Under the pieces are notes generated by a model. That model was not told where the DNA came from. It did not search any database and saw nothing but the letters and a program-made list of their open reading frames with translations. This document shows positions 44,625 through 53,870 of a stretch of DNA of 64,000 nucleotides, piece after piece. Source of the stretch: Sphingobacterium sp. UBA7855 (GTDB taxonomy: Bacteria > Bacteroidota > Bacteroidia > Sphingobacteriales > Sphingobacteriaceae); the NCBI GenBank assembly GCA_002500745.1, contig DLST01000012.1, forward strand, positions 1-64,000, read 5' to 3'. A program made the position numbers and the translations under genes. The number at the start of each line of letters is the position of its first letter. Position 1 is the first letter of the stretch.

Positions 44625-46079
44625 ATGACACAACAACAATTAGAAAAATATTTGTGGGGTGCGGCTACTGCTTTACGTGGAACCATTGATGCTGGCGACT
44701 ACAAACAATATATATTTCCCCTATTATTCTTCAAGCGTATCTGTGATGTGTATGATGAAGAATTTCAGCATGCTTTAGCGGATTCAGAGGGAGACATAGA
44801 ATATGCTTCTTTTACCGAGAATCATCGCTTCGTAATTCCAACGGGTGCGCATTGGACAGATGTACGCGAAACGACAACCAATGTGGGATTAGCCATTCAA
44901 AATGCTATGCGCAAAATAGAGAAAGCTAATCCTGAAACTTTAGAAGGAATTTTCGGTGATGCGAGTTGGACCAACAAAAACCGTTTGTCTGATGCAACAT
45001 TGATTAATCTGGTCGAGCATTTTTCACAATACAAACTTAATCTGACGAATGTAGCAGATGACAAACTTGGAAATGCCTACGAATACTTGATCAAAGAATT
45101 TGCGGATGACAGTGGACATACAGCGGCTGAGTTTTACACCAACAGAACGGTCGTCAAACTGATGACTAAGATCATGGATCCTCAACCCGGGGAGTCGGTG
45201 TACGATCCAACTTGTGGATCGGGAGGTTTATTACTCAACTGTGCCTTACATATTAAAGAAGAGGGGAAAGAGTATCGCAACCTGAAATTATACGGACAAG
45301 AGATCAACCTCATCACTTCGGCCATAGCGCGGATGAATATGTTTATGCATGGCATTGAAGAATTTAAAATCGTTCGTGGTGATACCTTGGCTGATCCAGG
45401 ACTCATTGAAAATGATAGTCTGAAAACCTTTAATGTTATTTTGGCAAATCCGCCATATTCGATAAAATCTTGGGACCGAAATGCTTTTGTAAACGATCCT
45501 TGGGGGCGTAATCTTTGGGGTACACCGCCGCAAGGTAGTGCGGACTATGCATTTCAACAACACATTCAAAAGTCTTTAGATCAAAAAAATGGACGTTTTG
45601 CAATTTTATGGCCCCATGGTATATTATTTAGAGATGCCGAAGCTGAAATGAGGCGAAATATGATAAAGGATGATGTTATCGAAGCTGTAATTGGCGTTGG
45701 ACCTAATTTATTTTATAACTCACCGATGGAAGCAATGATTTTGGTGGGTAATAATAACAAACCTAAAGAAAGAAAAGGTAAGATTCTATTTATCGATGGT
45801 AAAAATGATGTGGTTCAAAATAAAGGACAAGCTCATTTAACCAATGATAATATCGAAAAATTATATGCCGCTTTTCAGGCATTTAATAATGAAGAAGGGT
45901 TTTCTAAAGTGGTAGATATGGATGATATTTTGAATGACTTTGATGGAAATTTGAATATATCATTCTATGTTAAAACACAAAATATAAAAGCAGAAGATTT
46001 TAAAAAAATTTATTCTAATTGGCTGGAGCATAGTGATTCCTTAAAAATTAATATTGAAAGATTATTGAATGGAAATTAA
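44625..46079 (+). CDS. hsdM: Type I RM methyltransferase subunit HsdM, copy 2
   Basis: A 484-aa paralogue of the previous gene. Motif I reads VYDPTCGSGGLL (about 193-204) and motif IV NPPY is at about 275-278, so it too looks catalytically competent. Differences from copy 1 are spread over the length rather than confined to one part, so this is an old duplication, not a recent one. It overlaps the hsdS start by 11 bases, indicating tight coupling with the specificity subunit. Confidence 0.93.
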   Translation: MTQQQLEKYLWGAATALRGTIDAGDYKQYIFPLLFFKRICDVYDEEFQHALADSEGDIEYASFTENHRFVIPTGAHWTDVRETTTNVGLAIQNAMRKIEKANPETLEGIFGDASWTNKNRLSDATLINLVEHFSQYKLNLTNVADDKLGNAYEYLIKEFADDSGHTAAEFYTNRTVVKLMTKIMDPQPGESVYDPTCGSGGLLLNCALHIKEEGKEYRNLKLYGQEINLITSAIARMNMFMHGIEEFKIVRGDTLADPGLIENDSLKTFNVILANPPYSIKSWDRNAFVNDPWGRNLWGTPPQGSADYAFQQHIQKSLDQKNGRFAILWPHGILFRDAEAEMRRNMIKDDVIEAVIGVGPNLFYNSPMEAMILVGNNNKPKERKGKILFIDGKNDVVQNKGQAHLTNDNIEKLYAAFQAFNNEEGFSKVVDMDDILNDFDGNLNISFYVKTQNIKAEDFKKIYSNWLEHSDSLKINIERLLNGN

Positions 46080-47280
46080 TATTGATAAAACAAACTGGAA
46101 GAAGATTAAGTTTGGTGATGTTGCCATTCAAATGAAGGGGACAGTTGATCGAGAAAATACTGATTTAAAATACTACGTTAAAGGCGAGCATATGAATTCT
46201 GAAGATGTTCATATTCGAGAATTCGGTGAATTGGCAGATGAATATTTAGGACCTGCTTTTATACGACATTTTAAAGAAGGTGATATTTTATATGGCTCAA
46301 GACGTACTTATCTTAAAAAGGTTGCAGTTGCTCATTTTGAAGGAATAACATCCAATACAACATTTGTCATCAATGCTAATGAAAAGGTTATTGATAAGCG
46401 TTTATTACCGTTCTTAATGCTATCTAATAAATTTACAGAGCATTCAATAATGCACTCTAAAGGTTCTGTCAATCCGTATATCAATTGGAAAGACCTTGCT
46501 AACTACGAGTTTCTACTTCCCCCCACAGAAAAACAATCCGAATTGGCAGAATTACTATGGGCCATGGATGAGGTGATTGAGAAGGATTTGGAGGTGATGA
46601 AGAGGTTGAAGGAAGATGTTCAAAATATTTTTTTGAGTAGATTAATAGATTTCGATATTAAAAAATTAACGATAACTGATATACTTGAAAAAATAAGTTT
46701 AAAGCAGGATATAGACTTATTGAAAAATTACGGAAACTTTTTTAAAGGAAAAGGTATACCAAAAGATGATGTAATTGAAGCTGGAATTCCTTGCATAAGA
46801 TATGGTGAAATCTACACTAGTCATCATATCGTAATTAGAAAATTTCGGTCTTTTATAAGTAGAGAAGTTGCGAATACCTCGTTTAAACTAGAAAAAGGAG
46901 ATATTATTTTTGCTGGTTCGGGAGAAACGATCACAGAAATTGGCAAGAGTGTTTGTTTTAATGATGATTTTGAAGCTTATGCCGGAGGCGATACTATTGT
47001 TTTTAGACCTGATTTAAACAAGATTAATCCTGTTTATCTATCGTATTTGCTTAATTCACTAATTAGTAGATTGCAAATCAACAAAATGGGGACGGGAGCG
47101 ACTGTAGCACATATATATCCTGAGGATTTGAAGAAAATTAAAATTCCCACTGTGGACATTACAACACAAAGAGATATTGCAAGCCACATGGAAAATATCT
47201 TTTTGAATATTGATAAATTAAAATCTAAACTTCAATCCTCAAAGGCATTGCAAAAAGTTTTGATAAATCAGATTTTTTAA
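46069..47280 (+). CDS. hsdS: Type I RM specificity subunit HsdS
   Basis: A 403-aa DNA-recognition subunit with two target-recognition domains separated by a helical spacer. TRD1 is about residues 5-155, ending in NYEFLLPPTEKQSELAELL. The spacer is about 156-195 and TRD2 about 215-370, ending in KIKIPTVDITTQRDIA. A C-terminal helix completes the antiparallel pair. The two TRDs would read the two halves of a bipartite site. It follows hsdM copy 2 with an overlap and precedes the GHKL-nuclease gene. Confidence 0.92.
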   Translation: MEINIDKTNWKKIKFGDVAIQMKGTVDRENTDLKYYVKGEHMNSEDVHIREFGELADEYLGPAFIRHFKEGDILYGSRRTYLKKVAVAHFEGITSNTTFVINANEKVIDKRLLPFLMLSNKFTEHSIMHSKGSVNPYINWKDLANYEFLLPPTEKQSELAELLWAMDEVIEKDLEVMKRLKEDVQNIFLSRLIDFDIKKLTITDILEKISLKQDIDLLKNYGNFFKGKGIPKDDVIEAGIPCIRYGEIYTSHHIVIRKFRSFISREVANTSFKLEKGDIIFAGSGETITEIGKSVCFNDDFEAYAGGDTIVFRPDLNKINPVYLSYLLNSLISRLQINKMGTGATVAHIYPEDLKKIKIPTVDITTQRDIASHMENIFLNIDKLKSKLQSSKALQKVLINQIF

Positions 47281-47292
47281 ATTTAATTAATT

Positions 47293-49338
47293 ATGGCAAC
47301 AACAACTTCAATTGACAGAATTGGAATTGATCTTAAGGGAAGGGTCAATCGTTTAACTCTTGCTGAAAGAAACATGTTACTTCCTGTATTTGAGGCGATA
47401 ATTAATTCTATACATGCTATTGAGGATACAAAGGTGCCCAATGGTCAAATTGAAATAGTGGTGGAACGTTCACCACAATCGTCGATGAACCTTAATGGTG
47501 ATGAAAAGAAGTCATTATCAGAAATTATTGGATTTAAAGTTGTTGATAACGGAATTGGATTTACCAATGATAATTATGAATCTTTCAAAAGAGAGTATTC
47601 AACCTATAAAGCAAAAAGAGGTGGTCTTGGCTTAGGCCGTTTTATGTGGCTAAAAGCTTTCTCAGATGTTAAAATTTATAGTCATTATTATCAGAACAAA
47701 CAACCAACTCATCGAACATTTGCATTCAATTTGAAAACGCCTGATGGAATTGCTAATCCTATTTTAGAAACTTTAGATAAAGATGTTGATTTCAAGAGAA
47801 AGACTGAAGTTAGGTTAATAGGATTTAAAGATCCATATAAATCAAAATGCCCTAAGCGATTAACAACTATTGCTGATAGAATTGTTGAGCACTGTTTGAT
47901 ATATTTTTTACAGGAGGATTGTCCTATAATAATTTTAAAAGACAGTGACGACGACATCATTCTAAACGATTATTTCCAAGAGTTAACTTTTGGAAACACG
48001 TTTAAAGATGATTTTAAAATTGGCGATTATGAGTTTAATATAACCCTTTTAAAATGGTTTGAACATGAACAATTTACCACCCATAAGATTGCTTTGTGCG
48101 CCAATAACCGTGAGGTGGAGAGTTTTAATGTTAATAAAGTTTTTCCTGATGTATCTTCTAAGATTGAAGATGCAGACTCCGGTAAACAGTACCTAATTGT
48201 ATGCTACATTGAAGGGAACTATTTTGATTCAAATATTAATGATGAAAGAACTGAGATTCGGTTTAGCAAAGATGAATTATATGATAATGGATTAGTAAGT
48301 CAAGCAGAATTATATAATGCCTTACAACCCATTATAAAGAGCTACTTTGAAAAAGAAATTGAACGTTTTAAATCGAAAAAATTAGAACGAATTGAAAATT
48401 TTATTGCTGAAAAGGCGCCACAATATAGGGTACTGAATAAATATTTAGATTCTTTTGAAGACGTTATTGTAACAGATAGTACGTCCGATCAAGATTTAGA
48501 TTTAAAATTATATAAGAAGCTTCAGGATATTGAATATGATTTCAGAAAAGAAACAATAGAAGTCTTGAATGATGGAAAAGTAGATGATCCTCATTTTTTA
48601 AAGGAGAAATATTCTAAACTATATGAAGAGTTATCGGACATCAATAAATCTAAGTTGGCTCAATATGTTGTTCATCGAAGATATATATTAGAACTATTTG
48701 AGAAATCTCTTGAGTTAAATGATAACGGAAAATATGAACTTGAAGATACTGTTCATGGGATTATTTATCCTACAAAAAAGAATTCCAATCAAATTGATTA
48801 CGACAATCAAAATTTGTGGATAATAGATGAAAGATTGAGTTTTCACAGGTTTTTGTCATCTGATAAACCATTAAATACAATAGAAGACTTTGAAAACGAT
48901 TGTGCTGACAGACCCGATTTAATGATTTTTGACAATCCTATTTCTTATGTGGAAGGAGACGAAGCACCCTTTAATTCGGTTGTACTGGTAGAATTTAAGC
49001 GTCCAATGCGAAAAGGATACAATGAAATCGAGGATAACCCTATTGTCCAGCTTTATGATTATGTACGTGAAATTCGAAAAGGTAAAAAACTAACCAGTTC
49101 TGGGCGTACTTACGATATTGGAGACCATACACGTTTTTATTGCTATTTGATTTGTGATCGAAATGAAAAAATTGATCAATATGCTGAGAATGCCCAATTA
49201 GAAAAAAGTTTTGATGGTCTTGGATGGTTTGGGTACAATAAACCTTTAAGATGTACTATTGACATCCTGCCGTTTAATCAAGTATTATCTAACGCTAAAA
49301 AACGAAATCGAGTATTATTCTATAAGTTGGGAATATAA
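47293..49338 (+). CDS. GHKL ATPase with C-terminal PD-(D/E)XK-like nuclease motif
   Basis: A 681-aa protein between hsdS and hsdR. The N-terminal GHKL ATPase shows the N box (FEAIINSIHAI, E34 and N38), G1 box DNGIGF (85-90) and G2 box GGLGLGRFMWLKAF (110-123), as in MutL/Hsp90/MORC-type ATPases. A long helical middle (about 340-480) follows. Near the C-terminus RPDLMIFD (about 540-547) and VLVEFKRP (about 564-571), then IVQLYDYV, match the D...ExK...QxxxY pattern of PD-(D/E)XK nucleases. An ATP-driven clamp coupled to DNA cleavage is inferred. GHKL ATPases in RM operons are known, but this arrangement is uncommon. It starts 12 bases after hsdS. Confidence 0.82.
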   Translation: MATTTSIDRIGIDLKGRVNRLTLAERNMLLPVFEAIINSIHAIEDTKVPNGQIEIVVERSPQSSMNLNGDEKKSLSEIIGFKVVDNGIGFTNDNYESFKREYSTYKAKRGGLGLGRFMWLKAFSDVKIYSHYYQNKQPTHRTFAFNLKTPDGIANPILETLDKDVDFKRKTEVRLIGFKDPYKSKCPKRLTTIADRIVEHCLIYFLQEDCPIIILKDSDDDIILNDYFQELTFGNTFKDDFKIGDYEFNITLLKWFEHEQFTTHKIALCANNREVESFNVNKVFPDVSSKIEDADSGKQYLIVCYIEGNYFDSNINDERTEIRFSKDELYDNGLVSQAELYNALQPIIKSYFEKEIERFKSKKLERIENFIAEKAPQYRVLNKYLDSFEDVIVTDSTSDQDLDLKLYKKLQDIEYDFRKETIEVLNDGKVDDPHFLKEKYSKLYEELSDINKSKLAQYVVHRRYILELFEKSLELNDNGKYELEDTVHGIIYPTKKNSNQIDYDNQNLWIIDERLSFHRFLSSDKPLNTIEDFENDCADRPDLMIFDNPISYVEGDEAPFNSVVLVEFKRPMRKGYNEIEDNPIVQLYDYVREIRKGKKLTSSGRTYDIGDHTRFYCYLICDRNEKIDQYAENAQLEKSFDGLGWFGYNKPLRCTIDILPFNQVLSNAKKRNRVLFYKLGI

Positions 49339-49368
49339 TTCGATGAACTAATAGTAAAATTATTGCGT

Positions 49369-50067
49369 ATGAAATTTGAAATTTACTGTGACGAAAGCGG
49401 CTTAGAGGCATTGAGCAATAAACAGGCTCATGATTATACCGGAATTGGAGGCATTTGGATTCCGGCAGATCAGCGTGCAGCATTAAAAGAGGGCATTGGT
49501 GCGATTAAAGCCAAATACAATATCCTTGGCGAGCTTAAATGGCAAAAAGTATCACCGTCTTATATTGATTTGTATAAAGAGATTGTTGATTTCTTTTTCA
49601 ATGCGGGCTATATTCGTTTTCGGGTTATCGAAATTGAGGCTGAAAAAGTAGATCATATTCGCTTTAACAGTGCTGATGCAGAGTTGGGCTTTTATAAATT
49701 CTATTACCAACTGCTACAACATTGGATTTTTGATTTCAATGAGTACGTTGTCTTTGCTGATTTAAAGCAGGATCGAAATAAGGGGCGCTTGAAAGAGTTG
49801 GAGAAGGTATTGGATAATGCCAATCTGACGTCGGATATTAAGCAGGTACAAGGTTTGCCTTCGCATGAATCTTTAGGGATCCAATTAGCGGATATTCTTA
49901 CTGGCATGGTGACAGCTAAATTCAACAAAGAGTATAAGCCTGATTCAGCCAAAGCACAACTTATCCAGTACTTAGAAGAAAAATACCTTTCGCGCGAAAT
50001 TGCGCCTACAGCCAAGTGGGAAGAAAAATTTAATGTATTTAAGATCAATCTTCAAGGAGGGTGGTAA
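49369..50067 (+). CDS. DUF3800 protein in the hsd operon
   Basis: The ATG at 49369 gives MKFEIYCDESG, the family's acidic N-terminal signature. The 232-aa product also shows GELKWQKVS (about 50-58), FADLKQDRNKGR and a C-terminal SLGIQLADILTGMV. The DUF3800 family is thought to have an RNase H-like fold and occurs in phage and defence contexts; its biochemistry is poorly known. It follows the GHKL-nuclease gene by 30 bases, and its stop overlaps the next start. Confidence 0.85.
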   Translation: MKFEIYCDESGLEALSNKQAHDYTGIGGIWIPADQRAALKEGIGAIKAKYNILGELKWQKVSPSYIDLYKEIVDFFFNAGYIRFRVIEIEAEKVDHIRFNSADAELGFYKFYYQLLQHWIFDFNEYVVFADLKQDRNKGRLKELEKVLDNANLTSDIKQVQGLPSHESLGIQLADILTGMVTAKFNKEYKPDSAKAQLIQYLEEKYLSREIAPTAKWEEKFNVFKINLQGGW

Positions 50068-50504
50068 TGCGTTACAGGAAAATAAAGTCATACAATATGA
50101 CGGAAGACGAGTTGCGAGAGATATGGCGTGTCGAATACTGTGAGTGCCTTATTAAGACGTTTGATGATATCGTAGTCCAATTTTTCGCCGCAATGTTCGA
50201 TCATTGTTTTTTTGAGAGTGCCAATAGACTAGCTAAGGATAAGTCGTTATTGTCTTTGAATAGATTGGAAAAGATTTATTGGATCAAGGATGCTTTGCAG
50301 GATCCTGATGCAGTACTAAAAGTGGGTTGGGATAGCAAGTCTAAATCTTATGATGATCAACGGCGAGTTACTTTAGTGAAAGGAAATTATATTGTCGTTA
50401 TTGTCATTTTCGCACCAAAAAAGGCAAGATTTATTACTGCCTACGAAGTGAATGATGATGATAATTTGCAAAAAATAATGGATGGACCTGATTTTGGGGC
50501 ATAA
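50067..50504 (+). CDS. Small toxin-like protein, possible BECR-fold nuclease
   Basis: A 145-aa product starting at an ATG that overlaps the DUF3800 stop (TAATG). A strong Shine-Dalgarno AAGGAGG lies six bases upstream, rare in Bacteroidota. The C-terminal half (RLEKIYWIKDALQDPDAVLK, VTLVKGNYIVVIVIFAP, ARFITAYEVND) resembles small RNases of the barnase/EndoU/colicin/RelE-like group, in which a late T-A-Y motif is common. This fold call is tentative. It could act as a toxin or effector released when restriction fails. Confidence 0.55.
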   Translation: MRYRKIKSYNMTEDELREIWRVEYCECLIKTFDDIVVQFFAAMFDHCFFESANRLAKDKSLLSLNRLEKIYWIKDALQDPDAVLKVGWDSKSKSYDDQRRVTLVKGNYIVVIVIFAPKKARFITAYEVNDDDNLQKIMDGPDFGA

Positions 50505-50508
50505 AAAA

Positions 50509-50533
50509 AACGTTGATTAGCTGGTTCAACGTT
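50509..50533. terminator. Hairpin after the toxin-like gene
   Basis: AACGTTGA (50509-50516) and TCAACGTT (50526-50533) form an 8-bp stem starting 4 bases after the stop codon. It is preceded by eight As and followed by no T run, so it would end plus-strand transcription poorly. It may stabilise the mRNA or partly separate hsdR from the upstream genes. The 104 bases up to hsdR are AT-rich without a clear promoter. Confidence 0.4.
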
Positions 50534-50637
50534 CAAGACCTTTGTAGATTCCCTACCGAAGGTAAAGAACAATACAAAGATATATACTATATTGCATATA
50601 TCAAATATTATATTTAAAAATATTTAACCTATTTAAG

Positions 50638-53601
50638 ATGTTTAACGAAAGTAATACCGTAGAAGCCTTTGTGATCAAACAGTTATCTGGTGTTGAATTA
50701 AGTAATATCAGTGTCGTGCGAGAACCTACTCGTTACGGTGCTTCCTGGCAATATATCGCTCCGCAGGAATTGAAACGAGGTCCTAGCGAGGTTTTGCTAG
50801 AAGACCGATTGAATAATGCATTAAGGATACTGAATCCAGCTATTGCCACAAACCCGGCTTTAGCAGATGAGGTTATTTATAAGCTACGGGCGATATTACT
50901 CTCGGTAGGACAAATTGGTTTAGTGCGTGCAAATCAAGCATTTCAAAAATGGATGTGTGGGGAGGAGTCTATGCCTTTTGGAGAAAATAATCAGCATATT
51001 CCTATTAACCTGATTGATTTTGACGATATAAAAAATAATGATTTCGTTGTCACCAATCAACTGCGTGTCTATGCTCGAGAAACTAAAATTCCTGATGTCG
51101 TTTTGTTCATTAATGGTATGCCGGTTGTCGTGGGAGAACTCAAGACTCCTATTCGGCCATCTATTTCTTGGTTAGATGGAGCGAATGAGATTGTAGAAGT
51201 GTATGAAAATGCAATTCCGCAATTGTTTGTTCCTAATATACTCAATTTTGCAACAGAAGGAAAATCCTTCGGTTATGGTGGCATTCGAACCCCATTGCAA
51301 TTTTGGGGACCTTGGCGGATGGATCTCGATAAAGATCTTATCAGCAAGTTTTTCGGTATCGGAGATGTAGCAGTGGAGATGAACGATTTGCTCAAACCTA
51401 ATCGTTTATTGGATATTCTGAAGAATTTCAGCCTTTTCAGTACCAACAAAAAGAAACAGTTAGTTAAGATCTTGCCGCGCTTCCAACAATACGAAGGAGC
51501 CAATAAAATCGTTGAACGCGTATTGGATGGACAAGTTAAAAAGGGATTGATATGGCACTTTCAAGGGTCAGGCAAATCATTTTTAATGGTGTATGCTACA
51601 CAAAAACTACGGAATACAGCGGCATTGAAAAGCCCCACTGTTCTGATCTTAGTAGACCGTACAGACTTAGATACGCAAATTTCTGGAACATTTAATGCGG
51701 CAGATATCGCTAATGTTGTCACTACGGATAGTATTGGCGAATTACAAACCCTATTGGAGCGAGATACCCGCAAGATTATTGTGTCCATGATCCACAAATT
51801 CCGGGATGCCAAGCCTAATATGAATACGCGCGAGAATATCATTGTCCTGGTCGATGAGGCACATCGTACACAAGAGGGAGATCTGGGTCGACAGATGCGC
51901 GCAGCTTTGCCAAATGCATTTTTATTTGGACTTACGGGAACACCTGTCAATCGGGCAGATAAAAATACATTTTGGGCTTTCGGATCAGAAACTGATAATG
52001 GTGGCTATTTATCTCGCTACACATTTCAGGATTCCATTCGGGATGGTGCCACTTTACCGCTGCATTTTGAACCTAGGCTGGTTGATGTACATTTAAACAA
52101 GGAATTGTTAGACGAGGCCTTTGAAGCTCTCAAATCCTCGGCTGACCTTACGGACGAAGATGCTGATTTGCTTAATAAAAAATCTGCTCGTATGGCCGCT
52201 TTCTTAAAGGCTCCCGAACGAGTGTCCAAAATAGTAGAAGACATCGCAAAGCATTTTAGAGAAAAAGTAGAGCCACACGGCTTCAAAGCCATGATTGTAA
52301 CGCCGGATCGTTACGCTTGTGTCCAGTACAAAGAAGAACTAGACAAGTACTTTCCTGAGGACGCTAGTAAAGTAATCATTTCCACTACAGCTAATGACCC
52401 AAAAGAGTTTAAAGATAAATGGGCGATGGATAAATCACTGCAAGAGAAGATTGTCGATGAGTTTAACAAATCTGAGTCTCCCATAAAATTTATTATCGTT
52501 ACCGCAAAACTTTTGACAGGTTTTGATGCTCCTATTCTTCAAACGCTGTATTTAGACAAGTCTATTAAAGATGTGACTTTATTGCAAGCCATTTGTAGAA
52601 CGAATAGGCTTTACAAGAACAAAAATTTCGGTCGGATTGTTGATTACTTCGGTATTTTTGATGATGCGGCAAAGGCCTTACAATTTGATGATAAGACCAT
52701 GCAATCCATCGTAACGAACCTCAATGAGCTGAAAGGTAAACTGGATGGTCTAATGAAAAATGCGCTTGTTCACTTTGAAGATGTTGATCGTACGCTGGAA
52801 GGCTTTGAAGGTTTAGAGGCAGCTCAAAACGCCATAAAGACCGATGAACTAAAAGACGCTTTTGCAAAGGATTTTAAGCTATTAATGAATGTATGGGAAT
52901 CGTTGTCCCCTGACCGAGTTTTGGATCAATACCAAGCAGATTACCGTTGGTTATCACAAGTATACGCATCTGTAAAACCTTCATCAGATCATATGGGTAA
53001 ACTATTATGGATGACATTAGGTGCTGAGACCACTCGATTGATGCACGAGCATATCACCGTTGGTGAGGTGCATGATCTTGAGGAATTTGTATTAGACGCC
53101 GACGTCATTGACAATATTTTCAATAATCCTGATCCTAAGGATGCCAAAAAAATTGAAGAAATTTTGGTTAAGCGTTTTAAAAAACATGGAGGTGATCCGA
53201 AATTCAGAAAACTAAGTGAACGTCTAGAAGATTTACGCGCAAAAGCTGAACAAGGCCTGATTACTTCCATTGAATTTGTAAAAGAGTTGTGCAAACTCGC
53301 TAAGGATACATTACTAGCCGAAAAAGACCTAGAAGAACAAATTCAGGAAAAAACACCACAAGCAGCCTTGACAGAATTATTCATAGAGCTTAAAACAGAT
53401 GAAACACCAGCTGTAGTTGAGCGTATTGTTAAGGACATAGATGATATCGTTCGTGTGGTACGTTTCCCAGGCTGGCAGACAACTGCTGCTGGCGAAAGAG
53501 AAATACAAAAGTCGTTACGTAAGGCATTGCTGAAATACCAACTTCATAAGAATGAAATGTTGTTTCAACGTGCCTATGAGTATATTAAGGAGTATTATTG
53601 A
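50638..53601 (+). CDS. hsdR: Type I RM endonuclease/translocase subunit HsdR
   Basis: A 987-aa motor and nuclease subunit. The N-terminal PD-(D/E)XK nuclease is seen in PDVVLFINGMPVVVGELKT (D about 153, E about 168, K about 170). The SF2 translocase follows with Walker A GSGKS (about 310) and VDEAHRTQE (about 405), then LTGTPVNR, VTAKLLTGFDAPILQTLYLD and QAICRTNR. A C-terminal helical domain would dock onto the methylase core. All key residues look intact. It is separated from the rest of the operon by 133 bases. Confidence 0.94.
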   Translation: MFNESNTVEAFVIKQLSGVELSNISVVREPTRYGASWQYIAPQELKRGPSEVLLEDRLNNALRILNPAIATNPALADEVIYKLRAILLSVGQIGLVRANQAFQKWMCGEESMPFGENNQHIPINLIDFDDIKNNDFVVTNQLRVYARETKIPDVVLFINGMPVVVGELKTPIRPSISWLDGANEIVEVYENAIPQLFVPNILNFATEGKSFGYGGIRTPLQFWGPWRMDLDKDLISKFFGIGDVAVEMNDLLKPNRLLDILKNFSLFSTNKKKQLVKILPRFQQYEGANKIVERVLDGQVKKGLIWHFQGSGKSFLMVYATQKLRNTAALKSPTVLILVDRTDLDTQISGTFNAADIANVVTTDSIGELQTLLERDTRKIIVSMIHKFRDAKPNMNTRENIIVLVDEAHRTQEGDLGRQMRAALPNAFLFGLTGTPVNRADKNTFWAFGSETDNGGYLSRYTFQDSIRDGATLPLHFEPRLVDVHLNKELLDEAFEALKSSADLTDEDADLLNKKSARMAAFLKAPERVSKIVEDIAKHFREKVEPHGFKAMIVTPDRYACVQYKEELDKYFPEDASKVIISTTANDPKEFKDKWAMDKSLQEKIVDEFNKSESPIKFIIVTAKLLTGFDAPILQTLYLDKSIKDVTLLQAICRTNRLYKNKNFGRIVDYFGIFDDAAKALQFDDKTMQSIVTNLNELKGKLDGLMKNALVHFEDVDRTLEGFEGLEAAQNAIKTDELKDAFAKDFKLLMNVWESLSPDRVLDQYQADYRWLSQVYASVKPSSDHMGKLLWMTLGAETTRLMHEHITVGEVHDLEEFVLDADVIDNIFNNPDPKDAKKIEEILVKRFKKHGGDPKFRKLSERLEDLRAKAEQGLITSIEFVKELCKLAKDTLLAEKDLEEQIQEKTPQAALTELFIELKTDETPAVVERIVKDIDDIVRVVRFPGWQTTAAGEREIQKSLRKALLKYQLHKNEMLFQRAYEYIKEYY

Positions 53602-53832
53602 TAAAGTTGCTTACTATCCTGTTCATGTGTTAGATTCTTATAAAAATAATATGAGAAATACAATAAAAGTAAGGGGATCAGGTGAAGCGAGTACCCATCA
53701 CTTTTGGTACAGTCAAATATTTCTTCGCTGAAGATCGCATTATCCTGTAACAAAAAAGATGGAAACTTATATCCTCATAAATTGACTACATTTTATCAAC
53801 TTCAGGCTAAAAACTATATCAAAAAAAATAAA

Positions 53833-53866
53833 TAACTACCTACCTATTTAAATAGGCAGGTAGTTA
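53833..53866. terminator. Bidirectional terminator between hsdR and druE
   Basis: TAACTACCT-A-CCTATTT pairs with AAATAGG-C-AGGTAGTTA, a stem of 16 paired positions broken by one A-C mismatch. It lies just beyond the druE stop. The rest of the 270 bases between hsdR and druE shows no convincing gene. Confidence 0.75.
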
Positions 53867-53870
53867 CTCA

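Noticed and set aside
53602..53832. Possible gene remnant between hsdR and druE
   Set aside because: Only very short frames with no start or family features; no support beyond AT-rich spacer.
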